IMG/VR virus record: IMGVR_UViG_3300035698_030167
Coordinates: 1 to 64,000 of that record
DNA: 64,000 nucleotides
Strand: one strand, 5' to 3'
Origin: a virus
Notes under the pieces: model-generated
What the model saw: only the letters and a program-made list of their open reading frames with translations
What the model was told of the DNA's origin: nothing
Database searches by the model: none
Position numbers and translations under genes: made by a program
Part shown: positions 16,296 through 24,790 of the stretch, one piece after another
Layout of the letters: each line of letters opens with the position of its first letter
Position numbering within the stretch: position 1 is the stretch's first letter

Positions 16296-17825
16296 ATGTA
16301 TTTATCTAAAGAAGATCAAATAGCCGAAGAAAAACGCCTTCTTGAAAGATGGGCGTGGCTAACTGATGGCATTGAAGAACAAGACACAGTTTTAAACACC
16401 TCTTTACTTCTTGAAAACTCTTATGATAGAATGATCCAGGAAGATCAAGTATCAGAGGGCTTTCTTGAGACCATGCTTAATGAAGAAGAGCTAAACGAAG
16501 CTCCTGTACAATCAAGCGCGGTTGGAAGTAACTTAATTCCAAGAGTTATGTTTCCTATGATTAGACGTGTTTTCCCGACACTTATAGCAAATAAGCTTGT
16601 ATCTATTCAACCACTATCAGCCCCTACTGGTGTAATTTACTACATCAAATATACTTACACTAACACTAAAGGAAGCATTACCGCAGCTGATGAATATTCA
16701 GCTTTAGCACAAGTGGATGATCCAGCTTATGCTACTCACTATACAAGTGAAAAAATTGGACCTTTTGAACAAACAATGGGAGATACTGATACCACAGTTG
16801 ATTGTGGAGCAAAAATCAGCACTCTTTTAGGCGATTCTGCAGCTCCAACTCTTAAAAGAATTGAAGTTTACAACGCAGTTGCTGGAACAGCTTTTAGCAC
16901 AACAATGATGACATCTGGAAGCGGTGCTCCAAGTTGGACCACTTCTACTAACACTTATTATGATTGGCTAGCTGGCGATATTTATCTAAGAGATCCTGGC
17001 GATTCAGATTCAAGTTTAAACTTATATTCTACTTGGTCATCTGGCGACAAGTTAATAGTATTCTTGGTTTATAATCAAGAAGGCTCAAGTGACATTCCTG
17101 AAATGGAATTTAGTATTCAATCTGATACTGTTAGCACTGGCGAAAGAAAACTAAAAGTTAGATGGACAAAAGAGTCTGAGCAAGACATGAAAGCTTACCA
17201 TAAAATCGATGTGGAAAGCGAACTAGTAAAAATGGCGTCTATGGAAATGAACTATGAAGTAGACCGTGAAATTATCACCTTTATTAGCGACAGAGTTATT
17301 ACAGCTCTATCATTTATCCATGACTGGACAGCTGATGCACCTAATACTGGGAATAACACTAGCGGAAACTTTTTAGACAGACATCGTTCACTAGCTCAAA
17401 GAATTCATATTGTAGCAGCTAAAATTGCTCAATACAACAGACAAGGCGCGGCTTCCTGGGCAGTAGTTTCACCGGCCGTTGCTGCGATTTTACAAATGCT
17501 ACCAGATTTTAAAGGCGAGATTTCTGCCAATAACTTCAATGTTACTGAAGCTGGAAAACTTGGCGGAAATATGAGCGTATTTACCGATCCTAACAGAACA
17601 GGAACACTAGCTGACGAAATTCTTCTAGGCTATAAGAGCAATGTTACCGCTTATGGTTCAGGAGTTGTTTATGCTCCTTATACCAACTGGATGAGTAATG
17701 TTGTAACCGACCCTGACAACTTCAACTCTATTCGTGGATTTTTTACACGTTATGCACTAAAAATGGTGCCTCGTGGACAATACTTCTACGGAAAACTAAG
17801 TGTTCTAAACTTTGTGAATGCTTAA
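16296..17825 (+). CDS. Major capsid protein (gp23-like)
   Basis: 509 residues; T4 gp23 is 521. LIPRVMFPMIRRVFPTLIANKL, a segment around residues 85-105, and TGVIYYIKY, VEDRE-type region SMEMNYEVDREIITFISDRV, and WAVVSPAVAAILQ are HK97-fold gp23 hallmarks. L-N-E|A at residues 66-69 is a good gp21 cleavage site; T4 is cut after residue 65. More GC-rich codons than its neighbours, as expected of a highly expressed gene. Confidence 0.95.
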   Translation: MYLSKEDQIAEEKRLLERWAWLTDGIEEQDTVLNTSLLLENSYDRMIQEDQVSEGFLETMLNEEELNEAPVQSSAVGSNLIPRVMFPMIRRVFPTLIANKLVSIQPLSAPTGVIYYIKYTYTNTKGSITAADEYSALAQVDDPAYATHYTSEKIGPFEQTMGDTDTTVDCGAKISTLLGDSAAPTLKRIEVYNAVAGTAFSTTMMTSGSGAPSWTTSTNTYYDWLAGDIYLRDPGDSDSSLNLYSTWSSGDKLIVFLVYNQEGSSDIPEMEFSIQSDTVSTGERKLKVRWTKESEQDMKAYHKIDVESELVKMASMEMNYEVDREIITFISDRVITALSFIHDWTADAPNTGNNTSGNFLDRHRSLAQRIHIVAAKIAQYNRQGAASWAVVSPAVAAILQMLPDFKGEISANNFNVTEAGKLGGNMSVFTDPNRTGTLADEILLGYKSNVTAYGSGVVYAPYTNWMSNVVTDPDNFNSIRGFFTRYALKMVPRGQYFYGKLSVLNFVNA

Positions 17826-18082
17826 AATAAACAAATAAAATAAGCCCTCTTTTGAGGGCTTTTTTTTATGTTTTTATATAGCCAATCATTACAGGTAAAA
17901 TATTTTGGTAATTCAATCTGTTGCCATCCAACAGCTTCGCCAAGCCAATTGACACACGTATCACCTTGTTTATTATAGCAAGTTGAGCATGTTTTGTTTT
18001 GAGAAATGTTTTTAGCAAATTTGAATAAACTAACAAGATTTTTTATTTTTTTTAAGCCATTCATATCTAAAAGATTTGGCAT
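17822..18082 (-). CDS. Cys-rich small protein, 86 aa
   Basis: Contains CSTCYNKQGDTCVNWLGE and later FTCNDW, a four-cysteine cluster probably binding zinc or Fe-S. Converges on the capsid gene, overlapping its stop by 4 nt, with the terminator inside its last codons. Function unknown. Confidence 0.6.
   Translation of the reverse strand: MPNLLDMNGLKKIKNLVSLFKFAKNISQNKTCSTCYNKQGDTCVNWLGEAVGWQQIELPKYFTCNDWLYKNIKKSPQKRAYFICLF
17844..17867 (+). terminator. Rho-independent terminator
   Basis: GCCCTC-TTTT-GAGGGC followed by eight T, 19 nt after the capsid stop. Ends the late + strand block; the same bases code the C-terminus of the convergent gene. Confidence 0.92.
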
Positions 18083-18221
18083 TTTTTACAATCCATTCAT
18101 CATAGATAATATTTTTATCTCTTTTATCTCCAATATTTCTTTTTTGTCGAAGATAGATTTTCATTTCAGATATTTCGTCAAACAAATATTTTTTTATTTG
18201 CTTCGTTGTTAGGGTTTTCAT
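18030..18221 (-). CDS. Hypothetical protein, 63 aa
   Basis: MKTLTTKQIKKYLFDEISEM..., ATG 18221 preferred to an upstream TTG because AAAGG lies just before it. Basic, helical. Overlaps the next gene by 53 nt. Confidence 0.55.
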   Translation of the reverse strand: MKTLTTKQIKKYLFDEISEMKIYLRQKRNIGDKRDKNIIYDEWIVKNAKSFRYEWLKKNKKSC

Positions 18222-18271
18222 ACCTTTAACTTGGCAAATATTTGAATAGAGCAATCAATACTTCTATTTTT

Positions 18272-18562
18272 TCAAAAGATTGTTTTCGAGATAAGTGAGA
18301 AGCTTTTGATCTTTGTTTGCGATAATCTAGCTTTGTCAACAATTTTGTCTTCTGTAATGACGATTTCTTTTTCATTTTTCTTATACCATAATTTTATAGC
18401 ATTTGCCATAACAACAGTTGCCTTTAATTTATGTGATGAAGAAATCTTTTTCATTAAGTCAGTAAAATTAGCATTTATAGAATGCTCTATAAATTTGTCA
18501 TAAATAACAACTCTGCCATCATAACAAGAACCTTCAACTTTATCTTTATACTTTACTTTCAT
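18272..18562 (-). CDS. Hypothetical protein, 96 aa
   Basis: MKVKYKDKVEGSCYDGRVVI... with an alpha/beta pattern. Overlaps the upstream gene end by 17 nt, so translationally coupled. No family recognised. Confidence 0.65.
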   Translation of the reverse strand: MKVKYKDKVEGSCYDGRVVIYDKFIEHSINANFTDLMKKISSSHKLKATVVMANAIKLWYKKNEKEIVITEDKIVDKARLSQTKIKSFSLISKTIF

Positions 18563-18920
18563 TTTCCTCTCTATATTTTTTTATTACATCAACAGAAATA
18601 TTAATAATATTTTCATAGTTTCCATCTATAACTTTAAAAATTTCGTATTCTCTTTCAGCACTTTCATTAAATTGTTCTATATTGTCAAGTGTTATAGTTC
18701 CATTTAGTTTTCTAGCTTGCTTGAAAAATACTGTTTTCCAAACGTCATTTCTCGAATCTTTTTTATCATCCTTTATTAGTAAGAAAGCAATATTATATTT
18801 TTCTGGAACATAACCTATTTCAAAATCAAATGTATTTTTAATTTTAGCTTCTAGCAATTTATCTGGAACTTCCATAATATCTTCACTATTAGCTTTTGTG
18901 AATACAAGTTTTCTTCTCAT
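18546..18920 (-). CDS. Hypothetical protein, 124 aa
   Basis: MRRKLVFTKANSEDIMEVPD... mixed alpha/beta. Starts inside the stop of a 29-residue membrane peptide gene (ATGA). No family recognised. Confidence 0.65.
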   Translation of the reverse strand: MRRKLVFTKANSEDIMEVPDKLLEAKIKNTFDFEIGYVPEKYNIAFLLIKDDKKDSRNDVWKTVFFKQARKLNGTITLDNIEQFNESAEREYEIFKVIDGNYENIINISVDVIKKYREENESKV

Positions 18921-19006
18921 TTTTTTCTCCCTTTATTTTGGCTCCAAATACAATAAATATGAAAAATAACATAAAGTAATAATATTATTAATAACCATTT
19001 AATCAT
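18917..19006 (-). CDS. Single-span membrane peptide, 29 aa
   Basis: MIKWLLIILLLYVIFHIYCI... then a basic tail NKGRKK: one transmembrane helix. ATGA overlap with the following gene and 12 nt after the VWA gene support it being translated. Confidence 0.5.
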   Translation of the reverse strand: MIKWLLIILLLYVIFHIYCIWSQNKGRKK

Positions 19007-19018
19007 TTTTTTATTCTC

Positions 19019-20578
19019 TTAATTTTGATATAAAATATAGTTTTCTTTTGGATAAATCATATTTGTATTTCTTGTAAAATATAAAACATTTTTTTTATTT
19101 GTTTTATACGATAATAAACTTCTTTCAGAAAGATTGCTAAAAAAATAACCATCAGTTAAAAATATAAGTAATGGCAATTTTTTTTTGTTGTCAATAATAA
19201 ATTTAACTCCATTTTCATTTATAACATACCATCCATTTTGTTTTTTGTAAATCTTTTGAAGGTATCTAAATACACATTTAGGATCAGTTCCACCTCCGCC
19301 GCGAAGTTTATATTTTTTCCAATCATCTTTTTGATATATTTTTAACCCTTCTTTTATTTGGGTGTCCCATTGTATTGTAAGTATTTTTCCTTTTTTAGTA
19401 TAAGAAAATTCTTTAGCCACAGATTCAACTTCTGTAAAAAACTTTTCCATTTCATATTTATCATAAAAACAAGAACCACTTGTATCAACTGCAAAAATTA
19501 TATATATTTGTTTTTTTATTAACTTTTCAATATGATGTTTACATAAAATGCCATATCTACTTTTTGGGTTCCACATATAATTAATAATGCTTTTCTTTTT
19601 TCCCATTTCGCCGCAATTATCAGAATGAAACATATTTAGCTTTCTTCTTAGTTCCTTCTTCCAATTTATTTTTGATTTTAAAATATTCTCTATTTTTGAT
19701 AAAAAACTTTCACTTGAATTGCCGGCCATTCTAGAAAATTTGGAATGCTTTTCAATTTCTTGAGCTTGTTTTACTATTTTTTTAGTAAAAACTTCTGCAT
19801 CTTCTTTATCTTCTTCTGACATATTAAAATGTTCATCCATTTGTCCTAAGCTTTCTACATCAAAATCACAAGGAACACCATCTCCACTATTAGAGCTAAA
19901 AACAACTGGTATTAGTTCATCTTCGGTATATTTTCCCACATTGCCTTTATTTTTATTACCATTATTTATTTCATCAATCATTTCCTCTTTTGACATTTCA
20001 TTTACTTTATATTTATCATTCACAATACTTTCTATACGTCCATACTTATCAGTTCCTTTTACATGAACATATGAGCCAACTTGTAGTAAATCTTTTTTAG
20101 TTATTTTTTGTTTCATTAACCAATGATAAATACGTTCTGTAACATAAGCATCTTTTCCAATATTCCTATGTTCTTGTTTAAATTTTTCTGGAATGAGCGC
20201 TGCGGCAATCGGGCATTTTGGATGCAATCCATAACTAAAATTAGTAGATTTAATTTCTTCATTAATAATCATATCTTCAGCTATATTAGCTAATAAATGA
20301 TTTTTAAAATTACCGTGCCTTTGTAAATGTTTTTTAAATATATGATAAGCTTCATGAAGAACAAGAAAGTAAAGTCCTTCAGCTGTCATATCAGAAAGCA
20401 TTTCACTATTATAGTAAAACGAAACTCTTCTATCACTATAAGAAACACCAGCTGCAGAACCATAAGGAAGATTATTGTCTTTAATAAAATCAGAGTTAAT
20501 TATAAATAAATATATTAATGGCTCTTTATCCATCAAATATATAGCTAATTTACTAATGTTTTCTGGTCTTTGTTGCAT
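19019..20578 (-). CDS. VWA-domain protein with metallopeptidase-like N-terminus (DUF2201-like)
   Basis: 519 residues. LVLHEAYHIFKKHLQRHGN near residue 76 is an HExxH-type zinc site; NIAEDMIINEEI follows, as in the putative metallopeptidase part of DUF2201 proteins. From about 360 is a VWA domain with MIDAS-like IIFAVDTSGSC and LIFLTDGYF. Such proteins pair with MoxR AAA+ ATPases, and one lies two genes upstream. Likely a chaperone or remodelling complex in the cytoplasm; substrate unknown. Confidence 0.8.
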   Translation of the reverse strand: MQQRPENISKLAIYLMDKEPLIYLFIINSDFIKDNNLPYGSAAGVSYSDRRVSFYYNSEMLSDMTAEGLYFLVLHEAYHIFKKHLQRHGNFKNHLLANIAEDMIINEEIKSTNFSYGLHPKCPIAAALIPEKFKQEHRNIGKDAYVTERIYHWLMKQKITKKDLLQVGSYVHVKGTDKYGRIESIVNDKYKVNEMSKEEMIDEINNGNKNKGNVGKYTEDELIPVVFSSNSGDGVPCDFDVESLGQMDEHFNMSEEDKEDAEVFTKKIVKQAQEIEKHSKFSRMAGNSSESFLSKIENILKSKINWKKELRRKLNMFHSDNCGEMGKKKSIINYMWNPKSRYGILCKHHIEKLIKKQIYIIFAVDTSGSCFYDKYEMEKFFTEVESVAKEFSYTKKGKILTIQWDTQIKEGLKIYQKDDWKKYKLRGGGGTDPKCVFRYLQKIYKKQNGWYVINENGVKFIIDNKKKLPLLIFLTDGYFFSNLSERSLLSYKTNKKNVLYFTRNTNMIYPKENYILYQN

Positions 20579-20581
20579 TGA

Positions 20582-20782
20582 TTATTTTTTTTCCTGAAAT
20601 TTTAATTCTAGAAGTTTTTGCATTTGACCTTTAAACTTTATTGAGGAACAAGCAATAGCAATAATATTTTCTTCCATAACTTTTATTCTTGGAATGTTTT
20701 TTATCTTTATTTGTCCAGCAAATCTAGTAGTAATGTGTTCTCTATTAAATAACATTACAAGAAATTTTACTTTACTTTCCAT
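20582..20782 (-). CDS. Small protein between ATPase and VWA genes, 66 aa
   Basis: MESKVKFLVMLFNREHITTR..., N-terminus faintly like the tiny-protein family (KFLxxLF). Overlaps the ATPase end by 11 nt and ends 3 nt before the VWA gene, so it is translated with both and may be a third subunit. Confidence 0.6.
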   Translation of the reverse strand: MESKVKFLVMLFNREHITTRFAGQIKIKNIPRIKVMEENIIAIACSSIKFKGQMQKLLELKFQEKK

Positions 20783-22214
20783 TTTTCAATTCAATTTCAC
20801 TAGTATAAAAATAACCGGAATAAGCATTTTTATATCTTTCGGAAATATCATAAAGAACCTCATGTAATTGCTTACAAATTTCGTTTTTAGAAGTATCAAG
20901 TATTTGAATAAAAGCAACTAAATCTTCAGCTGGAATATCCGTATCTTGAATAAAAGTAGAAATGTTTATAGCAGACAAATTCATATCAGCTATTTCATCT
21001 AATACTTCAACATAGTATCCAATACCCAATAATAAATAAAGTATAACCCCTTTTCTTTTTTTTATTTCGTTTACTTTATTTCTAAATAATTTGTAGTTTA
21101 AAAGAATGTTCTCCGGAAGTATTCTATTTTCAGCAAAATAAATATAACGAGAAATAATTTCACGAACAATTTTTTTCCCATCAAGCCCAAACTCAGGAGT
21201 TTGACTAGAAAGAAGTTGTATTTGTCGGCTTGGTTTATTCAAAAAAGTATCAAAATCTTCATATCTTTTTTGTTCTTCTTTTGATAGTTTACTCCATTCT
21301 TCTAGTCCGTCAAGTATCATATTGTCTGAAACTAAAGTCCAGCTTCTTGGAGACATTGTTCTTTCACTTCCTCCTTCATCTGGGCGAACAGAAACAGGAA
21401 TAAGAAATGGATTTTTGTTTCCTTCTTCTAACATTTTATCCATTATAAAATACATTATAATCGGCATTATTCTTGAAGAAAGATTTATTGCAGTCCCATT
21501 GAATTGAAAATTATATGGAAGCGAAGCATAACAACGAAGCCAACTTTCAGCATTATAATCAAGAAAAAGAGTTCTATGAAATCTTTCAGAAGTTGCTGTA
21601 TCCATTTGGTTTACAAGATTTAGATTTTCTACATTTTCTTGAACTTTGAAGTTCCCAGAACCAACAATAATAGTTTTTTTAGGAAGATGGTATTTTTCAG
21701 ATTTGCCAGTTTTTTTATTATAGTCAGCTGCTCCACCTATTTCTCCAGTAAGAACTAAATTCATTACAGCTGCCATTTTATCACTTTCAGCTTTATTGAA
21801 TTCATCTAAGTGAAGAAGCCAAACTTTTTTACTATCTGGATCTGGAAGCACGGTAGGATGTGCTAATCTTACAACTTTTCTTCCTTCCCTATCTTCTAGA
21901 TAAGGAAATCCCTCAAATTCTTCAATTGGAACTTTTTGTATTTCAAGCTTATGATAAATACAACCATATTTTTCTGCCATTTGTTCTACAATTTGACTTT
22001 TGGCATTCCCAGTAGGTCCATAAATAAAAACAGAATGATAATTCTCAAACTTCCATTCTTTTTCTGTCAATCTTACAAGACGAGCTATTTCTTTTTGAAG
22101 TTCTTCATAATTTACCTCTGATGGAGCAATTTTATATTTCTCCTCTTTGCTGAGTCCAAACTTATCAAAGCCGGCATTTACCCTGTTTTGAATTTTGTAA
22201 AGATTTCTGTCCAA
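20772..22214 (-). CDS. MoxR-type AAA+ ATPase, 480 aa
   Basis: Starts at TTG 22214 with GAGGGAAAA before it. Walker A FIYGPTGNAKSQIVEQMA near residue 63, Walker B VWLLHLDEFNKAESDKMAAV near 130, sensor 1 IIVGSGNFKV, and ATSERFHRTLF as arginine-finger region. The order and the downstream VWA gene match MoxR/VWA modules, which remodel or insert cofactors into partner proteins. First gene of a three-gene operon under a consensus promoter. Confidence 0.85.
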   Translation of the reverse strand: MDRNLYKIQNRVNAGFDKFGLSKEEKYKIAPSEVNYEELQKEIARLVRLTEKEWKFENYHSVFIYGPTGNAKSQIVEQMAEKYGCIYHKLEIQKVPIEEFEGFPYLEDREGRKVVRLAHPTVLPDPDSKKVWLLHLDEFNKAESDKMAAVMNLVLTGEIGGAADYNKKTGKSEKYHLPKKTIIVGSGNFKVQENVENLNLVNQMDTATSERFHRTLFLDYNAESWLRCYASLPYNFQFNGTAINLSSRIMPIIMYFIMDKMLEEGNKNPFLIPVSVRPDEGGSERTMSPRSWTLVSDNMILDGLEEWSKLSKEEQKRYEDFDTFLNKPSRQIQLLSSQTPEFGLDGKKIVREIISRYIYFAENRILPENILLNYKLFRNKVNEIKKRKGVILYLLLGIGYYVEVLDEIADMNLSAINISTFIQDTDIPAEDLVAFIQILDTSKNEICKQLHEVLYDISERYKNAYSGYFYTSEIELKNGK

Positions 22215-22233
22215 TTTTCCCTCTTTTTATTTT

Positions 22234-22262
22234 ATTATACTATTAATTTTGTTTTTTGTCAA
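22234..22262 (-). promoter_or_regulatory. Sigma70 consensus promoter
   Basis: TTGACA, 17 nt, TATAAT; 20 nt before the MoxR start codon. Confidence 0.92.
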
Positions 22263-22276
22263 GAAATTTTTCTATT

Positions 22277-22804
22277 TCATTCATCATCACAAACAGTTTT
22301 TTCTAGTTCATCCATTATTTTATTAGGAATTTTGTCTAGTGAAAATTTTACAAATAGCGATACTCCCCAATAGCCTTGACTATCCGCATTTTCTGGCTGA
22401 TACCTATTATTGGATTTGACTTTACTAAATCCTCTATAAACTTCAAGCTTGCTTGTATCAAGATTTATAATATAAGCCCATTCGCAAAATAAACTATCTT
22501 TCATAAAAGGAGAAGCATCTATCATATTTGTAATTTTATTTTTATAAGCAGATAAATCGCCTTGATAATTTTTTAGAGATTCGTAAATTTTTTTATTATC
22601 ATCAACCAAAATTATTTTATCAAAAATTTCATTCATTTCTTCAACAGTAGTTGACTTTATAAAATTGACTATTTTATTACCAAGCTCGGATGGATAACTA
22701 TCCCAATGATTGTAAGCGATTTTATTCACTCCATTTTTATAAAAACCAATTGCTCCATTTGTTGACATTTTTTTTATCTCTTTCATCATGTTTTTTAGTG
22801 TCAT
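22277..22804 (-). CDS. Conserved-looking phage protein of unknown function, 175 aa
   Basis: Contains GAIGFYKNGVNKIAYNHWDS, YPSELGNKIV and CEWAYIINLDTSKLEVYRGF. This combination reminds me of hypothetical proteins in many phages, with the W/Y-rich segment coming from a stand-alone domain. ATGA overlap with the tiny gene upstream. Confidence 0.7.
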   Translation of the reverse strand: MTLKNMMKEIKKMSTNGAIGFYKNGVNKIAYNHWDSYPSELGNKIVNFIKSTTVEEMNEIFDKIILVDDNKKIYESLKNYQGDLSAYKNKITNMIDASPFMKDSLFCEWAYIINLDTSKLEVYRGFSKVKSNNRYQPENADSQGYWGVSLFVKFSLDKIPNKIMDELEKTVCDDE

Positions 22805-22944
22805 TTTTTTTCTAAGTAGTTTAGTATATAATATAAACTTGTTTTTCTTGAACCCATTAAAAAAATAAAATTATCGGTTATCATCAATCTATCAATTTCT
22901 TTAGCTTTGCCAAAAGCATTTATTAAAAACTTTATTTTATCCAT
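22801..22944 (-). CDS. Tiny-protein family member, 47 aa
   Basis: MDKIKFLINAFGKAKEIDRL..., 47 residues; MDKI..L...F start as in the 4-5 kb cluster. Stop overlaps the next ATG (ATGA); 4 nt after the 37-residue gene upstream. Confidence 0.55.
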   Translation of the reverse strand: MDKIKFLINAFGKAKEIDRLMITDNFIFLMGSRKTSLYYILNYLEKK

Positions 22945-22948
22945 AGTG

Positions 22949-23062
22949 TTATAATAAAACACCTTTTATAAAAAATTTTCTATATTTATAACTAGAACTT
23001 TTTAACCACATTACACAATTTTTGTTATTAAATAGTTTTATAAGTTGTTCTATTTTTTCCAT
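22949..23062 (-). CDS. Tiny-protein family member, 37 aa
   Basis: MEKIEQLIKLFNNKNCVMWL..., 37 residues, start overlapping the end of the DUF5662-like gene. Same M-E-K-I-x-x-L-x-x-LF pattern. Confidence 0.5.
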   Translation of the reverse strand: MEKIEQLIKLFNNKNCVMWLKSSSYKYRKFFIKGVLL

Positions 23063-23544
23063 TCTTCTAAAATTTCCTCAATTTTTTTTCTAGTGTTTGG
23101 ATGAAGCTGAAGTTTATTTTTATTACTAGCATACCATTGATCTATTGTTCCACTTTCAAATCCTTGTGCTCTTCCAGCGCCAAGCCAATCGCAAAACATT
23201 TCAAGAATATATTTATCTGGCATTGGAAGAATAACTACTCCTTCACAATCATCTGGCTGAACCCACCATTGCCAATGATGTTTATTTCTTTTTTGGTGAA
23301 GAAGCCATGCAAAGTCAAATGCAGGATCGCCCGTATCCGTGGGCTTACAATATCCAGTTTTGTCCCTTGCAGGCTTTTTGCCTTTTGTAAAAAAATGATT
23401 AGCGTAAGGAAAAAATTCATCTGGAAAAAACTTGCTTAAATCATGCATAAGTCCTTGCCAAATAAGCCCTCTTTTAAAGCATTCAGTCATTACAAAAGTT
23501 TTATGTCTAATGAGATATTTTAGATATGTTATGTATTTCCCCAA
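23050..23544 (-). CDS. DUF5662-like protein
   Basis: 164 residues from TTG 23544, set by an in-frame TAA just upstream and GGAAG before the TTG. KYLIRHKTFVMTECFKRGLI, WQGLMHDLSKFFPDEFFPY, HQKRNKHHWQWW and AMIDCDWL-type EMFCDWLGAGRAQG are typical of the DUF5662 phage family. The His/Asp pattern (H..H-D, HHWQ) suggests a metal-dependent HD-like hydrolase, but the activity is unknown. Confidence 0.8.
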   Translation of the reverse strand: MGKYITYLKYLIRHKTFVMTECFKRGLIWQGLMHDLSKFFPDEFFPYANHFFTKGKKPARDKTGYCKPTDTGDPAFDFAWLLHQKRNKHHWQWWVQPDDCEGVVILPMPDKYILEMFCDWLGAGRAQGFESGTIDQWYASNKNKLQLHPNTRKKIEEILEEWKK

Positions 23545-23677
23545 TTGTTAATCTTCCTTCTTTATGATGTTGTTCAACACTATTTGCTCCACCAAAAACA
23601 AAAATAGGAAAAAAACATTCTTCAAAATTAGAATTAAATATTAATGTAAGTGCATGTATTTTTTGTGATTTGTTCAT
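23507..23677 (-). CDS. Tiny-protein family-like, 56 aa
   Basis: MNKSQKIHALTLIFNSNFEE..., 56 residues; its end overlaps the DUF5662-like gene start by 38 nt. Weak match to the tiny-protein N-terminus. Confidence 0.45.
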   Translation of the reverse strand: MNKSQKIHALTLIFNSNFEECFFPIFVFGGANSVEQHHKEGRLTIGEIHNISKISH

Positions 23678-23697
23678 AAATCTAAAAAACTCTTATT

Positions 23698-23979
23698 TTA
23701 ATCCAACTGATCTGAAAAATCTATCCAATCATTAGCCTCGCAATATAAAATAAGATAACCGATTAAATCAAATGTATCATTTTTTCTATGTTCTGTGGAA
23801 CTTTTCACACGTTTTAATTTATCATCTAAACGCTGTCTTATTCCTTCTTTTGCGTCCAATTTGCTAAATATATTTATTGGTTCTAGTGCACTATTTCCAT
23901 ATCTTTTATTTTTTTCAATAACAGTTTTTTTTGCACTATCGCATATTTGCACTAATCTTTGTTGTGTTTCATTAATCAT
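23698..23979 (-). CDS. Nmad1/DUF1599-like protein, 93 aa
   Basis: KNKRYGNSALEPINIFSK, DAKEGIRQRLDDKLKRVK and NDTFDLIGYLILY resemble the N(K)xxYG..LDP..F, G-x-x-x-R-x-x-DK-x-x-R and D-x-x-DLxGYxxL pattern of Nmad1 (nucleotide modification associated) proteins, related to MazG folds. Substrate unknown. Overlaps the membrane gene upstream by 8 nt. Confidence 0.6.
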   Translation of the reverse strand: MINETQQRLVQICDSAKKTVIEKNKRYGNSALEPINIFSKLDAKEGIRQRLDDKLKRVKSSTEHRKNDTFDLIGYLILYCEANDWIDFSDQLD

Positions 23980-24235
23980 CTAAATTTAAAAGTCCTTTAT
24001 CTACGCCTGTAATAATCCAATGACACAATCTATAGAAATTATTAACAAATATAAGTGTGATAATTGGCCAAAATATTCCTATTATTATTCCTACTGCTAT
24101 AACATCATCCCCGCCTTTTGGCTCAATTAGAAATGTTAACCATCTTGTGATATAAAACCATGTTACAGCGCCACTAACAGTATATCCAATTATTTTGAGT
24201 ACTTTATTTAATCGATAGCCTTGATCATTATTCAT
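23972..24235 (-). CDS. Two-span membrane protein, paralog set of three, 87 aa
   Basis: MNNDQGYRLNKVLKIIGYTV... with membrane spans at about 12-35 and 45-68, then a tail WIITGVDKGLLNLDD. Clear paralog of genes at 49919 and 50204 (same N-terminus, GGDD loop, GIFWPII, K-G-L-L-D-L end). Function unknown. Confidence 0.7.
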   Translation of the reverse strand: MNNDQGYRLNKVLKIIGYTVSGAVTWFYITRWLTFLIEPKGGDDVIAVGIIIGIFWPIITLIFVNNFYRLCHWIITGVDKGLLNLDD

Positions 24236-24377
24236 TTTTTTCTTCTGTTTTTTCTATTGTTATCCATTCACTACAACAAGGACAAAGCAACATAATATAT
24301 TTTCCTATTCTTATTCCTTCTCTTAAATCTTTTTCTTCTAAGTCCATTCCACACTTATCACAAAAATAATGGCTCAA
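24228..24377 (-). CDS. Zinc-ribbon protein, 49 aa, TTG start
   Basis: MSHYFCDKCGMDLEEKDLRE... with C-x2-C near the start and CPCC near residue 35. TTG start supported by AGGAG at the right distance. Stop overlaps the next gene's region by 8 nt. Confidence 0.55.
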   Translation of the reverse strand: MSHYFCDKCGMDLEEKDLREGIRIGKYIMLLCPCCSEWITIEKTEEKNE

Positions 24378-24387
24378 AATAAATCTC

Positions 24388-24633
24388 CTATAAATCTAAA
24401 AGATATTGTTTGTTTTTTATTTTCGACCTGGAGTTAAGCTTTTTCATAATCTTAAAAGTTTCATATATTGTTTTTGTAAAATCTAGTGGTAAATATTTGG
24501 GAACAAAATATTCGTTAAAACATTCAAGATCCTGTGATAGCAGTTTTTCATCCATTTTTTTTTCATAATCAATTGGCAACAATTTATGATCAGGAAGACT
24601 ATCAACAAATGCTTTAAAATCTATATTATTCAT
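24388..24633 (-). CDS. Hypothetical protein, 81 aa
   Basis: MNNIDFKAFVDSLPDHKLLP... The C-terminus KIKNKQYLLDL is shared with three tandem paralogs at 51766-52543, whose ends read KNKQYLLEF or KNKQYFLDFE. Lies just downstream of the tRNA-Arg. Confidence 0.6.
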   Translation of the reverse strand: MNNIDFKAFVDSLPDHKLLPIDYEKKMDEKLLSQDLECFNEYFVPKYLPLDFTKTIYETFKIMKKLNSRSKIKNKQYLLDL

Positions 24634-24644
24634 TTTTACTCCTT

Positions 24645-24716
24645 TACTCCTGCCCAGAATCGAACTGAGATTATGGCTTTAGAAGAACCATATTCTATCC
24701 ATTGAATTACAGGAGC
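24645..24716 (-). tRNA. tRNA-Arg(UCU)
   Basis: Acceptor GCTCCTG/CAGGAGT, anticodon loop CTTCTAA on stem TGGTT/AGCCA, T-arm CTCAG-TTCGATT-CTGGG. Reads AGA, a common Arg codon in this AT-rich genome. No encoded CCA. Confidence 0.88.
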
Positions 24717-24719
24717 GTT

Positions 24720-24790
24720 TAGCCCAGAAAAGATTTGAACTTTTTCTCTCTGATTCAAGGTCAGATGTGCAGCCATTACACCACCGGGCT
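24720..24790 (-). tRNA. tRNA-Gln(UUG) with C33
   Basis: Acceptor AGCCCGG/CTGGGCT, anticodon stem TCTGA/TCAGA with loop CCTTGAA: anticodon TTG but C instead of the near-universal U at position 33. T-arm AAAAG-TTCAAAT-CTTTT. Confidence 0.82.
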
